NCBI RefSeq assembly: GCF_003259525.1
Contig: NZ_QLLO01000009.1
Span: forward strand, 1 to 64,000
DNA: 64,000 nt
From: Olleya aquimaris
GTDB lineage: Bacteria; Bacteroidota; Bacteroidia; Flavobacteriales; Flavobacteriaceae
Direction: 5' to 3'
The notes under the pieces are model-generated. The model was not told where the DNA came from and made no database searches. It was given only the letters and a program-made list of their open reading frames with translations. The position numbers and the translations under genes were made by a program. Shown here piece by piece: positions 16,761-25,473 of the stretch (its first letter is position 1; the number at the start of each line of letters is the position of its first letter).

Positions 16761-17891
16761 TTAACTGTATTTTACTTTTCTCAAAATGCGTAAAACTTCT
16801 TTGTATTTAGTATAAATTTCAGGAAACGATTTTAAATAGGGTTTGGCCTCATTTAACTTGTCTATAGCTTCATGAAATAAATTTAAATAACATATTAAAT
16901 ACGTATCAGGTATGTTATTTAGATCATTTAATTCGTTATTATTTAAAACTTGCCCTTTTTTTAGCTTTTCTAAAATAGCATTGTTCGCGTTGTAAATATG
17001 ATGTAATATTTTTTTATCAAACTGTGGTGGATTAAATATTAACGTGGAGTCTATTTGGTAATTAGCATTGTCACCAAAACTAATAATTGTGCGTTCTAAA
17101 GGATAATATTTATAAGATTTTTGAAGTCCAAGCTGAACGTACTCAACAATGGTAAAAGAATCTGCATCATAACTAATAGCAACTTCATCTAAGGTTGAAA
17201 AAAATAAACGGACTTGCTCGTTAATAAGTTCAATATCGACTCTGGAGTAAAACGTTTCGTCCTTAACCTGCTTTTTTTCGCCTGACCAACACAACACAAA
17301 ATATTCTTTAAACACAATGTATTTTGGATTGTAGTCTTGTCGTTTTTGCATAAAATCAAAAACACCATCTAAGGTATATTCAATATTATTTTGTGCATGA
17401 CTCTCAATAGCTTCTACTATTTTAGAATTTACATCTTTAATGTCGCTTTTAAATACTTTAGGCATGCTCATACTTCCATCTCTAAAAAAGACTGAACCAC
17501 CATAGTATTTCCAGATATTTTTTCTAAGTGAGGTCAATCCTTCATTAGCACGTATGGTTACTAATCCTACCACTTTATCGTCTGGCAAATGCGGAAATGG
17601 AATATTCTCGTACTGTACAATTGGAGGATTGGTTAAATAGGCATTGATGAGGTTTTGGATTTTAGAATCGTCAAAAAAATCCACGCCTATAATCTTATTG
17701 TCTTCATCTTCTACACCAATAACGATGTACGAGTTGTTTTTAGGGTTGCTATTGGATAACGCGCAAACATGCTTTAAAAACTTAGCTTTTCCTTCTTTTT
17801 GGCTAATATCAATTTTTCGCTTTTTATCATAAAAACTATTCTCATCATTATGAGCTAATAGGTTTTTAATTAAAAGGCGTTTGTTAATCAT
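16761..17891 (-). CDS. AlbA_2 (Schlafen-like) domain protein, possible RNA/DNA- or ATP-binding protein
   Basis: 376 residues. Residues about 15-145 match the AlbA_2/Schlafen core pattern: an early acidic and basic start, then LKHVCALSNSNP, YIVIGVEDED, the hydrophobic strand VVGLVTIRAN and YGGSVFFRDGSMS. The C-terminal 220 residues are mixed alpha/beta and not recognised. AlbA_2 proteins are often annotated as putative DNA-binding or ATP-binding regulators, but the fold alone does not give a function. The gene begins 3 nt after the stop of the upstream SDR gene, so it is probably the third gene of an aldo/keto reductase-SDR-AlbA_2 operon. No helix-turn-helix is visible. Confidence 0.72.
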   Translation of the reverse strand: MINKRLLIKNLLAHNDENSFYDKKRKIDISQKEGKAKFLKHVCALSNSNPKNNSYIVIGVEDEDNKIIGVDFFDDSKIQNLINAYLTNPPIVQYENIPFPHLPDDKVVGLVTIRANEGLTSLRKNIWKYYGGSVFFRDGSMSMPKVFKSDIKDVNSKIVEAIESHAQNNIEYTLDGVFDFMQKRQDYNPKYIVFKEYFVLCWSGEKKQVKDETFYSRVDIELINEQVRLFFSTLDEVAISYDADSFTIVEYVQLGLQKSYKYYPLERTIISFGDNANYQIDSTLIFNPPQFDKKILHHIYNANNAILEKLKKGQVLNNNELNDLNNIPDTYLICYLNLFHEAIDKLNEAKPYLKSFPEIYTKYKEVLRILRKVKYS

Positions 17892-17894
17892 TGT

Positions 17895-18647
17895 TTAATT
17901 TTTATTTACAATAGTGCTACTAGCCTGTGCAGTACAAAACATCAAAACATCTGCAATATTGACGTGTGCAGGTCGTGATACTGCAAAATAAATAACCTCT
18001 GCAATATCTTCTGGTTGTAACGCTTTATAACCTTTATAGACTGTATCTGCTTTAGCATCTCCTTTAAAGCGCACTTTAGAAAATTCGGTTTCTACCAAAC
18101 CAGGATTTATGGCTGTGACTTTAATACCATATGGATTTAGGTCTATACGCATCCCTTCGGTAACTGCAACTACTGCGTGTTTACTAGCACAGTACACATT
18201 TCCGTTTGGATACACTTCTTTTCCTGCAGAGGAGCCTATGTTTATGATTTGTCCTGTTTGACGCTTTGTCATTTGTGGTATTACCGCTTTACTAACATAC
18301 AGCAAACCTTTAACGTTAATATCCATCATAGCATCCCAATCGTCTAAATCGCCTTCTTGTATTGGGTCTAAGCCATGTGCATTTCCTGCGTTATTTATTA
18401 GGATGTCTATTTGTTTAAAGTCTTTAGGTAAAGATTGGATTGCATCAAATACTGCTGTTTTATCGCGAACATCAAAATTTAAAGTGTGGACTTTAGTTTG
18501 TTTTTCTAGAGCTTTTTCAATGGTATCTAGGCGTTCTTGTCGTCGTCCACACAGGATGAGGTTAATCCCATGTTTTGCAAACTCGTGTGCAGTTGCGCGT
18601 CCTATACCACTAGTTGCTCCTGTTATTAATGCTGTTTTATTACTCAT
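17895..18647 (-). CDS. short-chain dehydrogenase/reductase, YdfG-like
   Basis: 250 residues, typical for classical SDRs. The cofactor loop is TGATSGIG (about 9-16), the structural motif is NNAG (in LINNAGNAHG) and the catalytic Ser/Tyr/Lys set is in NIGSSAG and YCASK. An Arg after the second strand (CGRRQERL) favours NADPH. Similarity of layout to E. coli YdfG suggests a 3-hydroxy acid or malonic semialdehyde-type reductase, but substrate cannot be read from sequence. Upstream on the same strand is an aldo/keto reductase, and the 37-nt gap between them holds a heptamer tandem repeat close to this gene's start. Confidence 0.88.
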   Translation of the reverse strand: MSNKTALITGATSGIGRATAHEFAKHGINLILCGRRQERLDTIEKALEKQTKVHTLNFDVRDKTAVFDAIQSLPKDFKQIDILINNAGNAHGLDPIQEGDLDDWDAMMDINVKGLLYVSKAVIPQMTKRQTGQIINIGSSAGKEVYPNGNVYCASKHAVVAVTEGMRIDLNPYGIKVTAINPGLVETEFSKVRFKGDAKADTVYKGYKALQPEDIAEVIYFAVSRPAHVNIADVLMFCTAQASSTIVNKN

Positions 18648-18658
18648 AATTTATTTTT

Positions 18659-18686
18659 CACTATTCACTATTCACTATTCACTATT
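18659..18686. repeat. four perfect copies of a 7-bp tandem repeat
   Basis: CACTATT is repeated exactly four times on the plus strand (AATAGTG on the coding strand). The array lies between the aldo/keto reductase stop codon and the SDR start codon, ending 11 nt upstream of the start at 18647. Copy-number change would alter the spacing of the SDR translation-initiation region. Confidence 0.9.
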
Positions 18687-19560
18687 AGGGTACTTTATGT
18701 CCTTGACAAGCCACTAAAATTAAAAACCAATCTTCTAATTCTAAATCTATGCTAGTAGCTGCATAAGCATCGGTTAATCGTTTTGGATTTGTTGTGCCAA
18801 CAACAGGTAAAATGTTTGCTGGATGTTTCATAATCCAAGCTAACAATAATTGATCTTCTGTAGCATTGTATTTTTGCAATAATGCACCTAATTGTTTATG
18901 TATACGTCTTGTTTGCTCTGTATCTTCTTTAAATACATTACCTAAGGGCGACCAAGACATGGGTTGTATGTTGTGCAGTTGCATATGGTCTAAACTACCA
19001 TTGTGAATAGCAGTGTGTTGGGTTAACGAAAACTGAATTTGATTCACTTTTACATTAACAGACTTTGACAGTAAATCAATTTGTGATGGTGTAAAATTAG
19101 AGACACCAAAATCTTTAATTTTTCCTTGTTGTTTTAATGTAGAAACTGCTTCAGCAACTTCTTCTACTTGCATTAATGGGCTTGGTCTGTGAAGCAATAA
19201 TACATCTAAATAGTCTGTTTTTAAGTTTTTTAGAGATTGTTCTGCAGACCAAATAATATAGTCTTTACTATAATTATAGTGTTTAACTTTGTTTTCTGGA
19301 CGCGCTTCACCAAGATATTGAATCCCACATTTAGATATTAATTGGATTTGGTTTCGGTCAATATGGCTTTCCGCGAAAGCGTTACCAAAATCTTTTTCAG
19401 TACTATAATCGCCATAGATATCTGCATGGTCAAAGGTTGTTATGTTAGTCTCAACGCAGTGATGCATGAGATTAATCATGTCTTTTTTGCTTAGTTGCTT
19501 TCCCCATTTTCCCCAAGTCATTGTGCCTGCAATGATTTTGGAATAATTGTTTTTTGTCAT
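18685..19560 (-). CDS. aldo/keto reductase, YdhF-like
   Basis: 291 residues, normal for the family. The TIM-barrel catalytic residues are visible: Asp/Tyr in TFDHADIYGDYS, Lys in LISKCGIQ and His in LLHRPSP. The C-terminal cofactor motif LPVVGTTNPKRL is also present. The enzyme is an NADPH-dependent carbonyl reductase of unknown substrate. It is the first gene of a minus-strand trio with the SDR and AlbA_2 genes, which points to a shared redox or detoxification role, but this is inference. Residues NAFAE near position 60 are encoded by a 16-bp string that also occurs in the OsmC-like gene. Confidence 0.88.
   Translation of the reverse strand: MTKNNYSKIIAGTMTWGKWGKQLSKKDMINLMHHCVETNITTFDHADIYGDYSTEKDFGNAFAESHIDRNQIQLISKCGIQYLGEARPENKVKHYNYSKDYIIWSAEQSLKNLKTDYLDVLLLHRPSPLMQVEEVAEAVSTLKQQGKIKDFGVSNFTPSQIDLLSKSVNVKVNQIQFSLTQHTAIHNGSLDHMQLHNIQPMSWSPLGNVFKEDTEQTRRIHKQLGALLQKYNATEDQLLLAWIMKHPANILPVVGTTNPKRLTDAYAATSIDLELEDWFLILVACQGHKVP
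19369..19384. repeat. 16-bp motif TTCCGCGAAAGCGTTA, copy 1 (inside aldo/keto reductase gene)
   Basis: The sequence is identical to 45487-45502. It contains the near-palindrome CTTTCGCGGAA when read on the minus strand and encodes Asn-Ala-Phe-Ala-Glu in frame. Confidence 0.85.
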
Positions 19561-19716
19561 GTGTTAATTTTCTTCTATAAAAGTAAAAAACAAAAAACGC
19601 TTATAAGGCTTTTAAATGCTGAATTTTTAACCAATTATTAACACCATAACATCAATTTTTTTTTCAATTTGCACAACTGATTGAAAAAAGATTCATTCCC
19701 TTAAAAACAATAGAAG

Positions 19717-20718
19717 ATGGAAGAAACTAGTACAATTGATATCAAATCAATTAATGAAAAAATTGAAAAGGAAAGCGCTTTTGTCGACCTATTAATGCTT
19801 GAAATGAACAAGGTTATTGTTGGACAAAAACATATGGTCGAGCGATTACTAATTGGTTTATTAGGACAAGGACATATTTTACTAGAAGGTGTGCCAGGTT
19901 TAGCCAAAACATTAGCTATTAATACACTGTCACAAGCTATTGATGCTAGTTTTAGTCGTATACAGTTTACTCCAGATTTATTACCTGCGGATGTTGTTGG
20001 GACTTTAATTTTTAATATGAAAGAGAATGATTTCTCGATCAAAAAAGGACCAATATTTGCTAATTTTGTTTTAGCAGACGAGATCAATCGTGCACCTGCA
20101 AAAGTGCAATCTGCTTTATTAGAAGCGATGCAAGAAAAACAAGTAACCATTGGAGATGAAACGTTTATTTTAGACAAGCCATTTTTAGTAATGGCTACTC
20201 AAAACCCAGTGGAGCAAGAAGGTACCTACCCTTTACCAGAAGCGCAAGTGGATCGTTTTATGCTTAAAACGGTTATTGATTACCCAAAACAAGCTGAAGA
20301 GCAATTAATTATGCGTGCTAACTTAAAAGGAAATTGGGACAAGGTTAATCCTGTAGTTTCTGTTGCACAAATTTTAAAAGCACAAGAAGCAGTTAGAGAG
20401 GTATATATGGATGAGAAAATTGAAAAATATATCTTAGACATCATCTTTGCGACACGTTATCCAGAAAATTATAAACTAGCCGATTTAAAGCCATTAATTT
20501 CTTTTGGAGCTTCACCTCGTGGAAGTATCAATTTAGCTACTGCTGCAAAATGTTATGCATTTATTAAGCGTCGTGGTTATGTTATTCCAGAAGACGTGCG
20601 TGCTGTAGTACACGATGTATTACGTCACAGAATAGGCATTACCTATGAAGCTGAAGCAGAAAATGTAACTTCTGAAGACATAATTAACAAGATAGTTAAT
20701 GAGATTGAAGTACCATAG
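19717..20718 (+). CDS. MoxR-family AAA+ ATPase of the Bat operon
   Basis: 333 residues. A cytoplasmic AAA_3 ATPase thought to act as a chaperone for VWA-domain partners. Walker A is GVPGLAKT, Walker B is VLADEINRAP, and sensor/arginine-finger segments include MATQNPVEQEGTYPLPEAQ and FGASPRGS. It heads a run of seven same-strand genes (DUF58, BatD-like, batA, batB, batC, batD, batE), the usual order in Bacteroidota. The ATG at 19717 is preceded by an AGA-rich segment. Confidence in family is high. The exact client is not known, but the VWA proteins in the same operon are the obvious candidates. Confidence 0.95.
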   Translation: MEETSTIDIKSINEKIEKESAFVDLLMLEMNKVIVGQKHMVERLLIGLLGQGHILLEGVPGLAKTLAINTLSQAIDASFSRIQFTPDLLPADVVGTLIFNMKENDFSIKKGPIFANFVLADEINRAPAKVQSALLEAMQEKQVTIGDETFILDKPFLVMATQNPVEQEGTYPLPEAQVDRFMLKTVIDYPKQAEEQLIMRANLKGNWDKVNPVVSVAQILKAQEAVREVYMDEKIEKYILDIIFATRYPENYKLADLKPLISFGASPRGSINLATAAKCYAFIKRRGYVIPEDVRAVVHDVLRHRIGITYEAEAENVTSEDIINKIVNEIEVP

Positions 20719-20794
20719 AATTTTAGATTTTAGAATGTCGAATAACGATTAATAAAAATCGTAAATCAAAAAATCTACTATCGTAAATCAATAA

Positions 20795-21661
20795 ATGGAT
20801 ACTAAAGAATTACTTAAAAAAGTACGTAAAATAGAGATTAAGACACGTCGCTTGTCTGATCATATTTTTGGAGGCGAATACCATTCGACCTTTAAAGGTC
20901 GTGGTATGACTTTTTCTGAAGTAAGACAGTACCAGTTTGGTGATGATGTTAGAAATATAGACTGGAATGTTACTGCACGTACCAACCAACCACATATTAA
21001 AGTTTTTGAAGAAGAACGTGAATTAACCATGATGCTAATGGTAGATGTGTCTGGTTCAGAATTTTTTGGTACAGAACAACAATTTAAAAACGAAATAGTT
21101 ACAGAGATTGCTGCAACATTAGCGTTTTCGGCGACTCAAAACAACGATAAAATTGGTTTGATTCTGTTCTCAGATGACATAGAATTGTTTATTCCACCAA
21201 AAAAAGGTCGTTCTCATGTATTAAGAATTATTAGAGAATTAATTGAGTTTGAACCTAAAAGTAAACAGACTAATATCGCTGAAGCACTAAAGTTTTTACG
21301 AAACGTAATGAAGAAAAAAGCAATTGTTTTTATCATGAGCGACTTTATTGCTGACGATTATAAACAAACGCTTAAAATTGCTGCTGGAAAACATGATATT
21401 ACAGGAATTAGAGTGTACGATAAGCATGAAGAAAGCATCCCTAACTTAGGAATGGTTCAAATGGAAGACGAGGAAACAGGAGAATTAATGTTAGTTAATA
21501 CCAGTTCTAAATCAGTCAGAACTAACTATGCTAAGTTTTACAATAGTAAAGTTGACTATTTTAAAGATAGTTTTGCAAAATCTGGTGCTGGAAGTATTGC
21601 TTGCAGAACAGACCAAAGCTATGTCAAAAAATTATTAGGATACTTTAAAACCAGAGGGTAA
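20795..21661 (+). CDS. DUF58 domain protein (VWA-like) of the Bat operon
   Basis: 288 residues, with no membrane helix. The DUF58 signature YQFGDDVRNIDWNVTAR (about 46-62) leads into a VWA-like fold with a MIDAS-type motif DVSGSEF. It usually follows moxR directly and is thought to be its partner. The 76-nt gap to moxR contains imperfect repeats of ATCGTAAATCAA, and the gap to the next gene is 21 nt, so co-transcription is likely. The molecular role is unproven in the family. Confidence 0.93.
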   Translation: MDTKELLKKVRKIEIKTRRLSDHIFGGEYHSTFKGRGMTFSEVRQYQFGDDVRNIDWNVTARTNQPHIKVFEEERELTMMLMVDVSGSEFFGTEQQFKNEIVTEIAATLAFSATQNNDKIGLILFSDDIELFIPPKKGRSHVLRIIRELIEFEPKSKQTNIAEALKFLRNVMKKKAIVFIMSDFIADDYKQTLKIAAGKHDITGIRVYDKHEESIPNLGMVQMEDEETGELMLVNTSSKSVRTNYAKFYNSKVDYFKDSFAKSGAGSIACRTDQSYVKKLLGYFKTRG

Positions 21662-21682
21662 TATTTAAGTAAAAAGTAAAAA

Positions 21683-23356
21683 GTGAGAAGCAAAACGTTT
21701 TCAAAAAAAATAAATCAACCTCAAGTTTTAAGGTTAAGCCTTATCGCTTTTGCCTTACTACTTTTACCTTTTATTTCAGTAAGTCAAGTCACTTCATCAA
21801 TAGATTCTACATCAATAAAAATTGGAGAACAAATTACTTATAAAATTGAAGTAGAAACCGATACCGTCAATCGTGTTGTGTTTCCTGAAGGACAAAGCTT
21901 TATGCCTTTAGAGATGATCGAATCTTATAAAACAGATACAACTAAGCAAGATGCTAAATACAAACTCATTAAAAAATACGGGTTAACACAGTTTGACTCT
22001 GGACGTTATGTTATCCCAAAACAAAAAGTAATAATTGCTGGTAAACAATTTTTAACAGACTCGTTGTTGGTTGAGGTTAATACTATAGAAGTCGATACCA
22101 CCAAACAAAAGCTTTTTGATATCAAACCCATGTTAGAGGTCGAAAAACCTGCTAGTAACTGGTGGATATATCTGCTTATAGGATTAGCTATTGTATCTGT
22201 GGTAGGATTTTTAATTTATTGGTTTGTTTGGCGTAAAAAACCATTAACAGAAGAAGAGGAAATTGCTTTATTACCTCCTTATGACAGAGCTAAATTGGCA
22301 TTAAAAAAACTTGATGAAAGCAACTACTTAGAGTATGATAAGTATAAAGAATATTATTCTGAATTGACTCTAGCCATAAGAAAATATTTAGACGAAAAAG
22401 TCTATGACAGAGCATTAGAAAGTACTACAGACCAATTAATTACTAGGTTAGAAGTATTAAGCGATGGAAACCAAATAGATTTATCAAGAGACGATATTAA
22501 AAAACTAGAAGATGTTTTAAAGCGTGCCGATTTAGTGAAGTTTGCAAAATCTGCTCCAGATAAAGAATTAGCTAAAATTGACAGAACAGTTATAGACCAA
22601 GAAATTGATGTGGTAAAAGAAGCTCTTCCAGAACCTACAGAAGAAGAAAAATTACTGGATTTAGAGTATAAAAAACAACAAGAACAAAAAGAGTTTAGAC
22701 AAAAAATATGGGTAACCATTGCTGCTTTAGTGTTTATGTTAGGCTTAACCTTTGCAGCCTTTAGTTATAGATATGGTTTTAATTATGTAGTAGATACTAT
22801 TTTACAAAAAGACACTAAACAATTATTAGAAGGACATTGGGTAAATAGTGACTATGGTTATCCTCCAATAACCATTTCTACTCCAGAGGTTTTAAAAAGA
22901 GAAGAAGCACCAATTCCTGATGAGTTAAGGGATAAAGTTAAAGTATCAGCATTTGGATATGAGTTAAAAAATAAATTCACAATAGCAACAGCTTCAACCG
23001 TATTTTCTGGTATGCCAACCGGAGAAAATGCACCAACTACAGAAGACAATTTGTTAAAAGCAATAGAAGGTAATTTTAAAGCAATGGAAGCAGAAGGTGG
23101 GCGAAACATTATCTCTAACAGAGATAAGTTTATAACCCCAAATAATGCAGAGGGTGTTAAAACTTCAGGGACTTTTGAGTTTCCTATAGATGAAGACAAA
23201 GAGGACTATGTTAATGGTGAGTTTGTTATACTAAGTTTTGCTAATAAAAATGTTATGCAACAAATTTTAATCACTTATCTAAAAGACGATATCTATTTAG
23301 ATCAAGTGGTAGAACGTATCTTAGCGTCTGTTGAACTTAATCAAAAAGAAGACTAA
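21683..23356 (+). CDS. BatD-like exported membrane protein with DUF4381-like region
   Basis: 557 residues from a GTG start, which leaves a good signal peptide (LSLIAFALLLLPFISVSQ). Residues about 35-140 are a beta-sandwich like the N-terminal part of BatD. A membrane helix is at about 160-182 (WWIYLLIGLAIVSVVGFLI), a charged helical region at 195-330 resembles DUF4381 and the tail of BatD, and a second helix is at about 342-360. The last 190 residues (from about GHWVNSDYG) form an extracytoplasmic domain not recognised. It sits between DUF58 and batA and overlaps batA by one base (TAATG), so expression is coupled. It looks like an assembly or accessory component of the Bat complex. Confidence 0.78.
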   Translation: MRSKTFSKKINQPQVLRLSLIAFALLLLPFISVSQVTSSIDSTSIKIGEQITYKIEVETDTVNRVVFPEGQSFMPLEMIESYKTDTTKQDAKYKLIKKYGLTQFDSGRYVIPKQKVIIAGKQFLTDSLLVEVNTIEVDTTKQKLFDIKPMLEVEKPASNWWIYLLIGLAIVSVVGFLIYWFVWRKKPLTEEEEIALLPPYDRAKLALKKLDESNYLEYDKYKEYYSELTLAIRKYLDEKVYDRALESTTDQLITRLEVLSDGNQIDLSRDDIKKLEDVLKRADLVKFAKSAPDKELAKIDRTVIDQEIDVVKEALPEPTEEEKLLDLEYKKQQEQKEFRQKIWVTIAALVFMLGLTFAAFSYRYGFNYVVDTILQKDTKQLLEGHWVNSDYGYPPITISTPEVLKREEAPIPDELRDKVKVSAFGYELKNKFTIATASTVFSGMPTGENAPTTEDNLLKAIEGNFKAMEAEGGRNIISNRDKFITPNNAEGVKTSGTFEFPIDEDKEDYVNGEFVILSFANKNVMQQILITYLKDDIYLDQVVERILASVELNQKED

Positions 23357-24360
23357 TGTTAGACGGAATTACATTTTTAAATAAAGAATTTTTCTGGTTA
23401 TTACTAGCACTACCATTAGCAATTATTTGGTATGTGTTTAAACACAAGCAACAAACAGCAGAACTTAAAATATCTAGTCTTAAAGGTTTTAAAATTACCA
23501 ACTCTTGGTTGCCTAAACTAAAGCACCTTTTATTTGCATTACGTTTATTAGCTTTAGCGATATTAATTACAGCATTAGCAAGACCACGTACATCAGAAAC
23601 AAATACCAAAACCAAAACCACTAGAGGTATTGACATTGTTATGGCAATAGATGTGTCTGCAAGTATGTTAGCTAAAGATTTAAGACCAAACCGTCTAGAA
23701 GCTTTAAAAAATGTAGCAGCTAAGTTTATTAAGGGTAGACCAAACGACAGAATTGGATTGGTAGAATATGCAGGAGAAAGCTACACTAAAACACCTATAA
23801 CTAGCGATAAAGCAATTGTATTAAGCTCCTTAGAAGATATTAAGTACAACACCATTATAGATGGTGGAACAGCTATCGGTATGGGTTTAGCAACTTCTGT
23901 AAACAGACTAAAAGACAGTAAAGCCAAAAGCAAGGTTATAATTTTGCTAACGGATGGTGTCAATAATTCTGGTGTATTAAATCCAAATATTGCAAGCGAA
24001 TTAGCTGTAGAGTATGATATAAAAGTGTACACCATTGGATTAGGTACCAATGGGATGGCTTTAACACCTTATTCTATAGACAGAAACGGACAATTTCAAT
24101 ATCAAAGAGCTCAAGTTAAAATTGACGAAGACCTGCTAAAAAACATTGCTAAAGTAACCGGAGGAAAATACTTTAGAGCCACTAATACCCAAAAACTAGA
24201 ACAGATTTACGCCGAAATTAACAAACTAGAAAAAACAGAAATAGACGAAATTAAATACACCACATATCAAGAACATTTTAGACCTTTTATTTGGGTTGCA
24301 GGTATCTTGTTATTGTTAGAATTTTTAATAAGAATCACGCTGTTTAGAAGTTTCATTTAA
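23356..24360 (+). CDS. batA: BatA, VWA-domain inner-membrane protein
   Basis: 334 residues. Two N-terminal membrane helices (about 7-25 and 55-75) and one C-terminal helix flank a periplasmic or cytoplasmic VWA domain. The metal-binding MIDAS motif is DVSASML (about residues 98-104), with a conserved Thr in TDGVNNSG. The gene starts within the stop of the previous gene. Family knowledge: the Bat proteins were linked to oxygen tolerance in Bacteroides fragilis, though the mechanism is not established. The next gene, batB, begins 17 nt later. Confidence 0.93.
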   Translation: MLDGITFLNKEFFWLLLALPLAIIWYVFKHKQQTAELKISSLKGFKITNSWLPKLKHLLFALRLLALAILITALARPRTSETNTKTKTTRGIDIVMAIDVSASMLAKDLRPNRLEALKNVAAKFIKGRPNDRIGLVEYAGESYTKTPITSDKAIVLSSLEDIKYNTIIDGGTAIGMGLATSVNRLKDSKAKSKVIILLTDGVNNSGVLNPNIASELAVEYDIKVYTIGLGTNGMALTPYSIDRNGQFQYQRAQVKIDEDLLKNIAKVTGGKYFRATNTQKLEQIYAEINKLEKTEIDEIKYTTYQEHFRPFIWVAGILLLLEFLIRITLFRSFI

Positions 24361-24377
24361 CAGAATTAAGAAGAAGA

Positions 24378-25415
24378 ATGTTTCAATTAGAAGAAAAAAT
24401 ATGGTTTTGGACACTGCTAATTATTCCGGTAATTGTGGTCTTCTTTTTGTTGCTTCAATATTGGAAAAAACGCACCCAAAAAAAGTTTGCTAACAAAACC
24501 TTATTAAAGCGTTTAAGTCCTAATCAATCATTATTCAAGTCGGTATTAAAACTTATTGTATTATGTTTAGCATTTGCTAGTTTATCTCTTGCTTTGGTCA
24601 ACCCTAAAGTTGGTACTAAGCTAGAAACAGTAAAGCGCGAAGGTGTAGATATTGTTTTTGCAGTAGATGTTTCTAAAAGTATGCTTGCAGAAGATATTAA
24701 ACCTAATAGGTTAGAAAAAGCACAACAATTAGTATCCAAAATTATAGATAATTTGGGCAGCGATCGTGTTGGTATTATTGCTTACGCAGGAAAAGCGTTT
24801 CCGCAGTTACCAATTACTACAGACTATTCTGCAGCAAAAATGTTTTTGCAAAACTTAAATACAGACATGTTATCGTCCCAAGGTACTGCTATTAACGAAG
24901 CTATTAATTTAGCGAAGACCTATTATGATGATGACGAGCAAACCAATCGTGTATTGGTTATCATTTCCGATGGAGAAGACCACAGCGAAGCTGCAGTACA
25001 AGTAGCAGAAGAAGCTAGTAAGGAAGGAATTAAGATTTATACCATCGGAGTGGGAGAAACCGCAGGAGGACCAATACCTATTAAAAGAAACGGAGTATTG
25101 CTTAACTACAAAAAAGATAAGGACGGAGAAACGGTTATAACAAGATTAGATGAAGACACCTTAAAAGCAATAGCTAACGAGGCTGATGGTATCTATATTA
25201 ATGGTGCAATAACAGATAAAGTGGTTAACCAAATGACAGATATTTTAAATAAATTAGATAAAAAAGAATTTGAAGCTAAGCAAGTAGCCGACTTTAAATC
25301 TCAATTTCAATGGTTTTTAGGGCTTGCCATTTTATTATTGTTTTTAGATATATTTTTATTAGAAAGAAAAACAGCATGGCTTAAAAAATTAAATCTATTT
25401 AACGAGAATTTATAA
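24378..25415 (+). CDS. batB: BatB, VWA-domain inner-membrane protein
   Basis: 345 residues. It is a paralogue of BatA with the same layout: hydrophobic N-terminal segments (about 8-27 and 53-72), VWA domain with MIDAS DVSKSML and SDGEDHSE, and a C-terminal helix (WFLGLAILLLFLDIFLL). It probably forms a complex with BatA and the TPR proteins encoded next. The gap to batC is 58 nt. Confidence 0.93.
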   Translation: MFQLEEKIWFWTLLIIPVIVVFFLLLQYWKKRTQKKFANKTLLKRLSPNQSLFKSVLKLIVLCLAFASLSLALVNPKVGTKLETVKREGVDIVFAVDVSKSMLAEDIKPNRLEKAQQLVSKIIDNLGSDRVGIIAYAGKAFPQLPITTDYSAAKMFLQNLNTDMLSSQGTAINEAINLAKTYYDDDEQTNRVLVIISDGEDHSEAAVQVAEEASKEGIKIYTIGVGETAGGPIPIKRNGVLLNYKKDKDGETVITRLDEDTLKAIANEADGIYINGAITDKVVNQMTDILNKLDKKEFEAKQVADFKSQFQWFLGLAILLLFLDIFLLERKTAWLKKLNLFNENL

Positions 25416-25473
25416 TACTCTTAACACCTACCATTCCAAGCCTTTAGTATATTTACGAGTTATTCAAATACAA

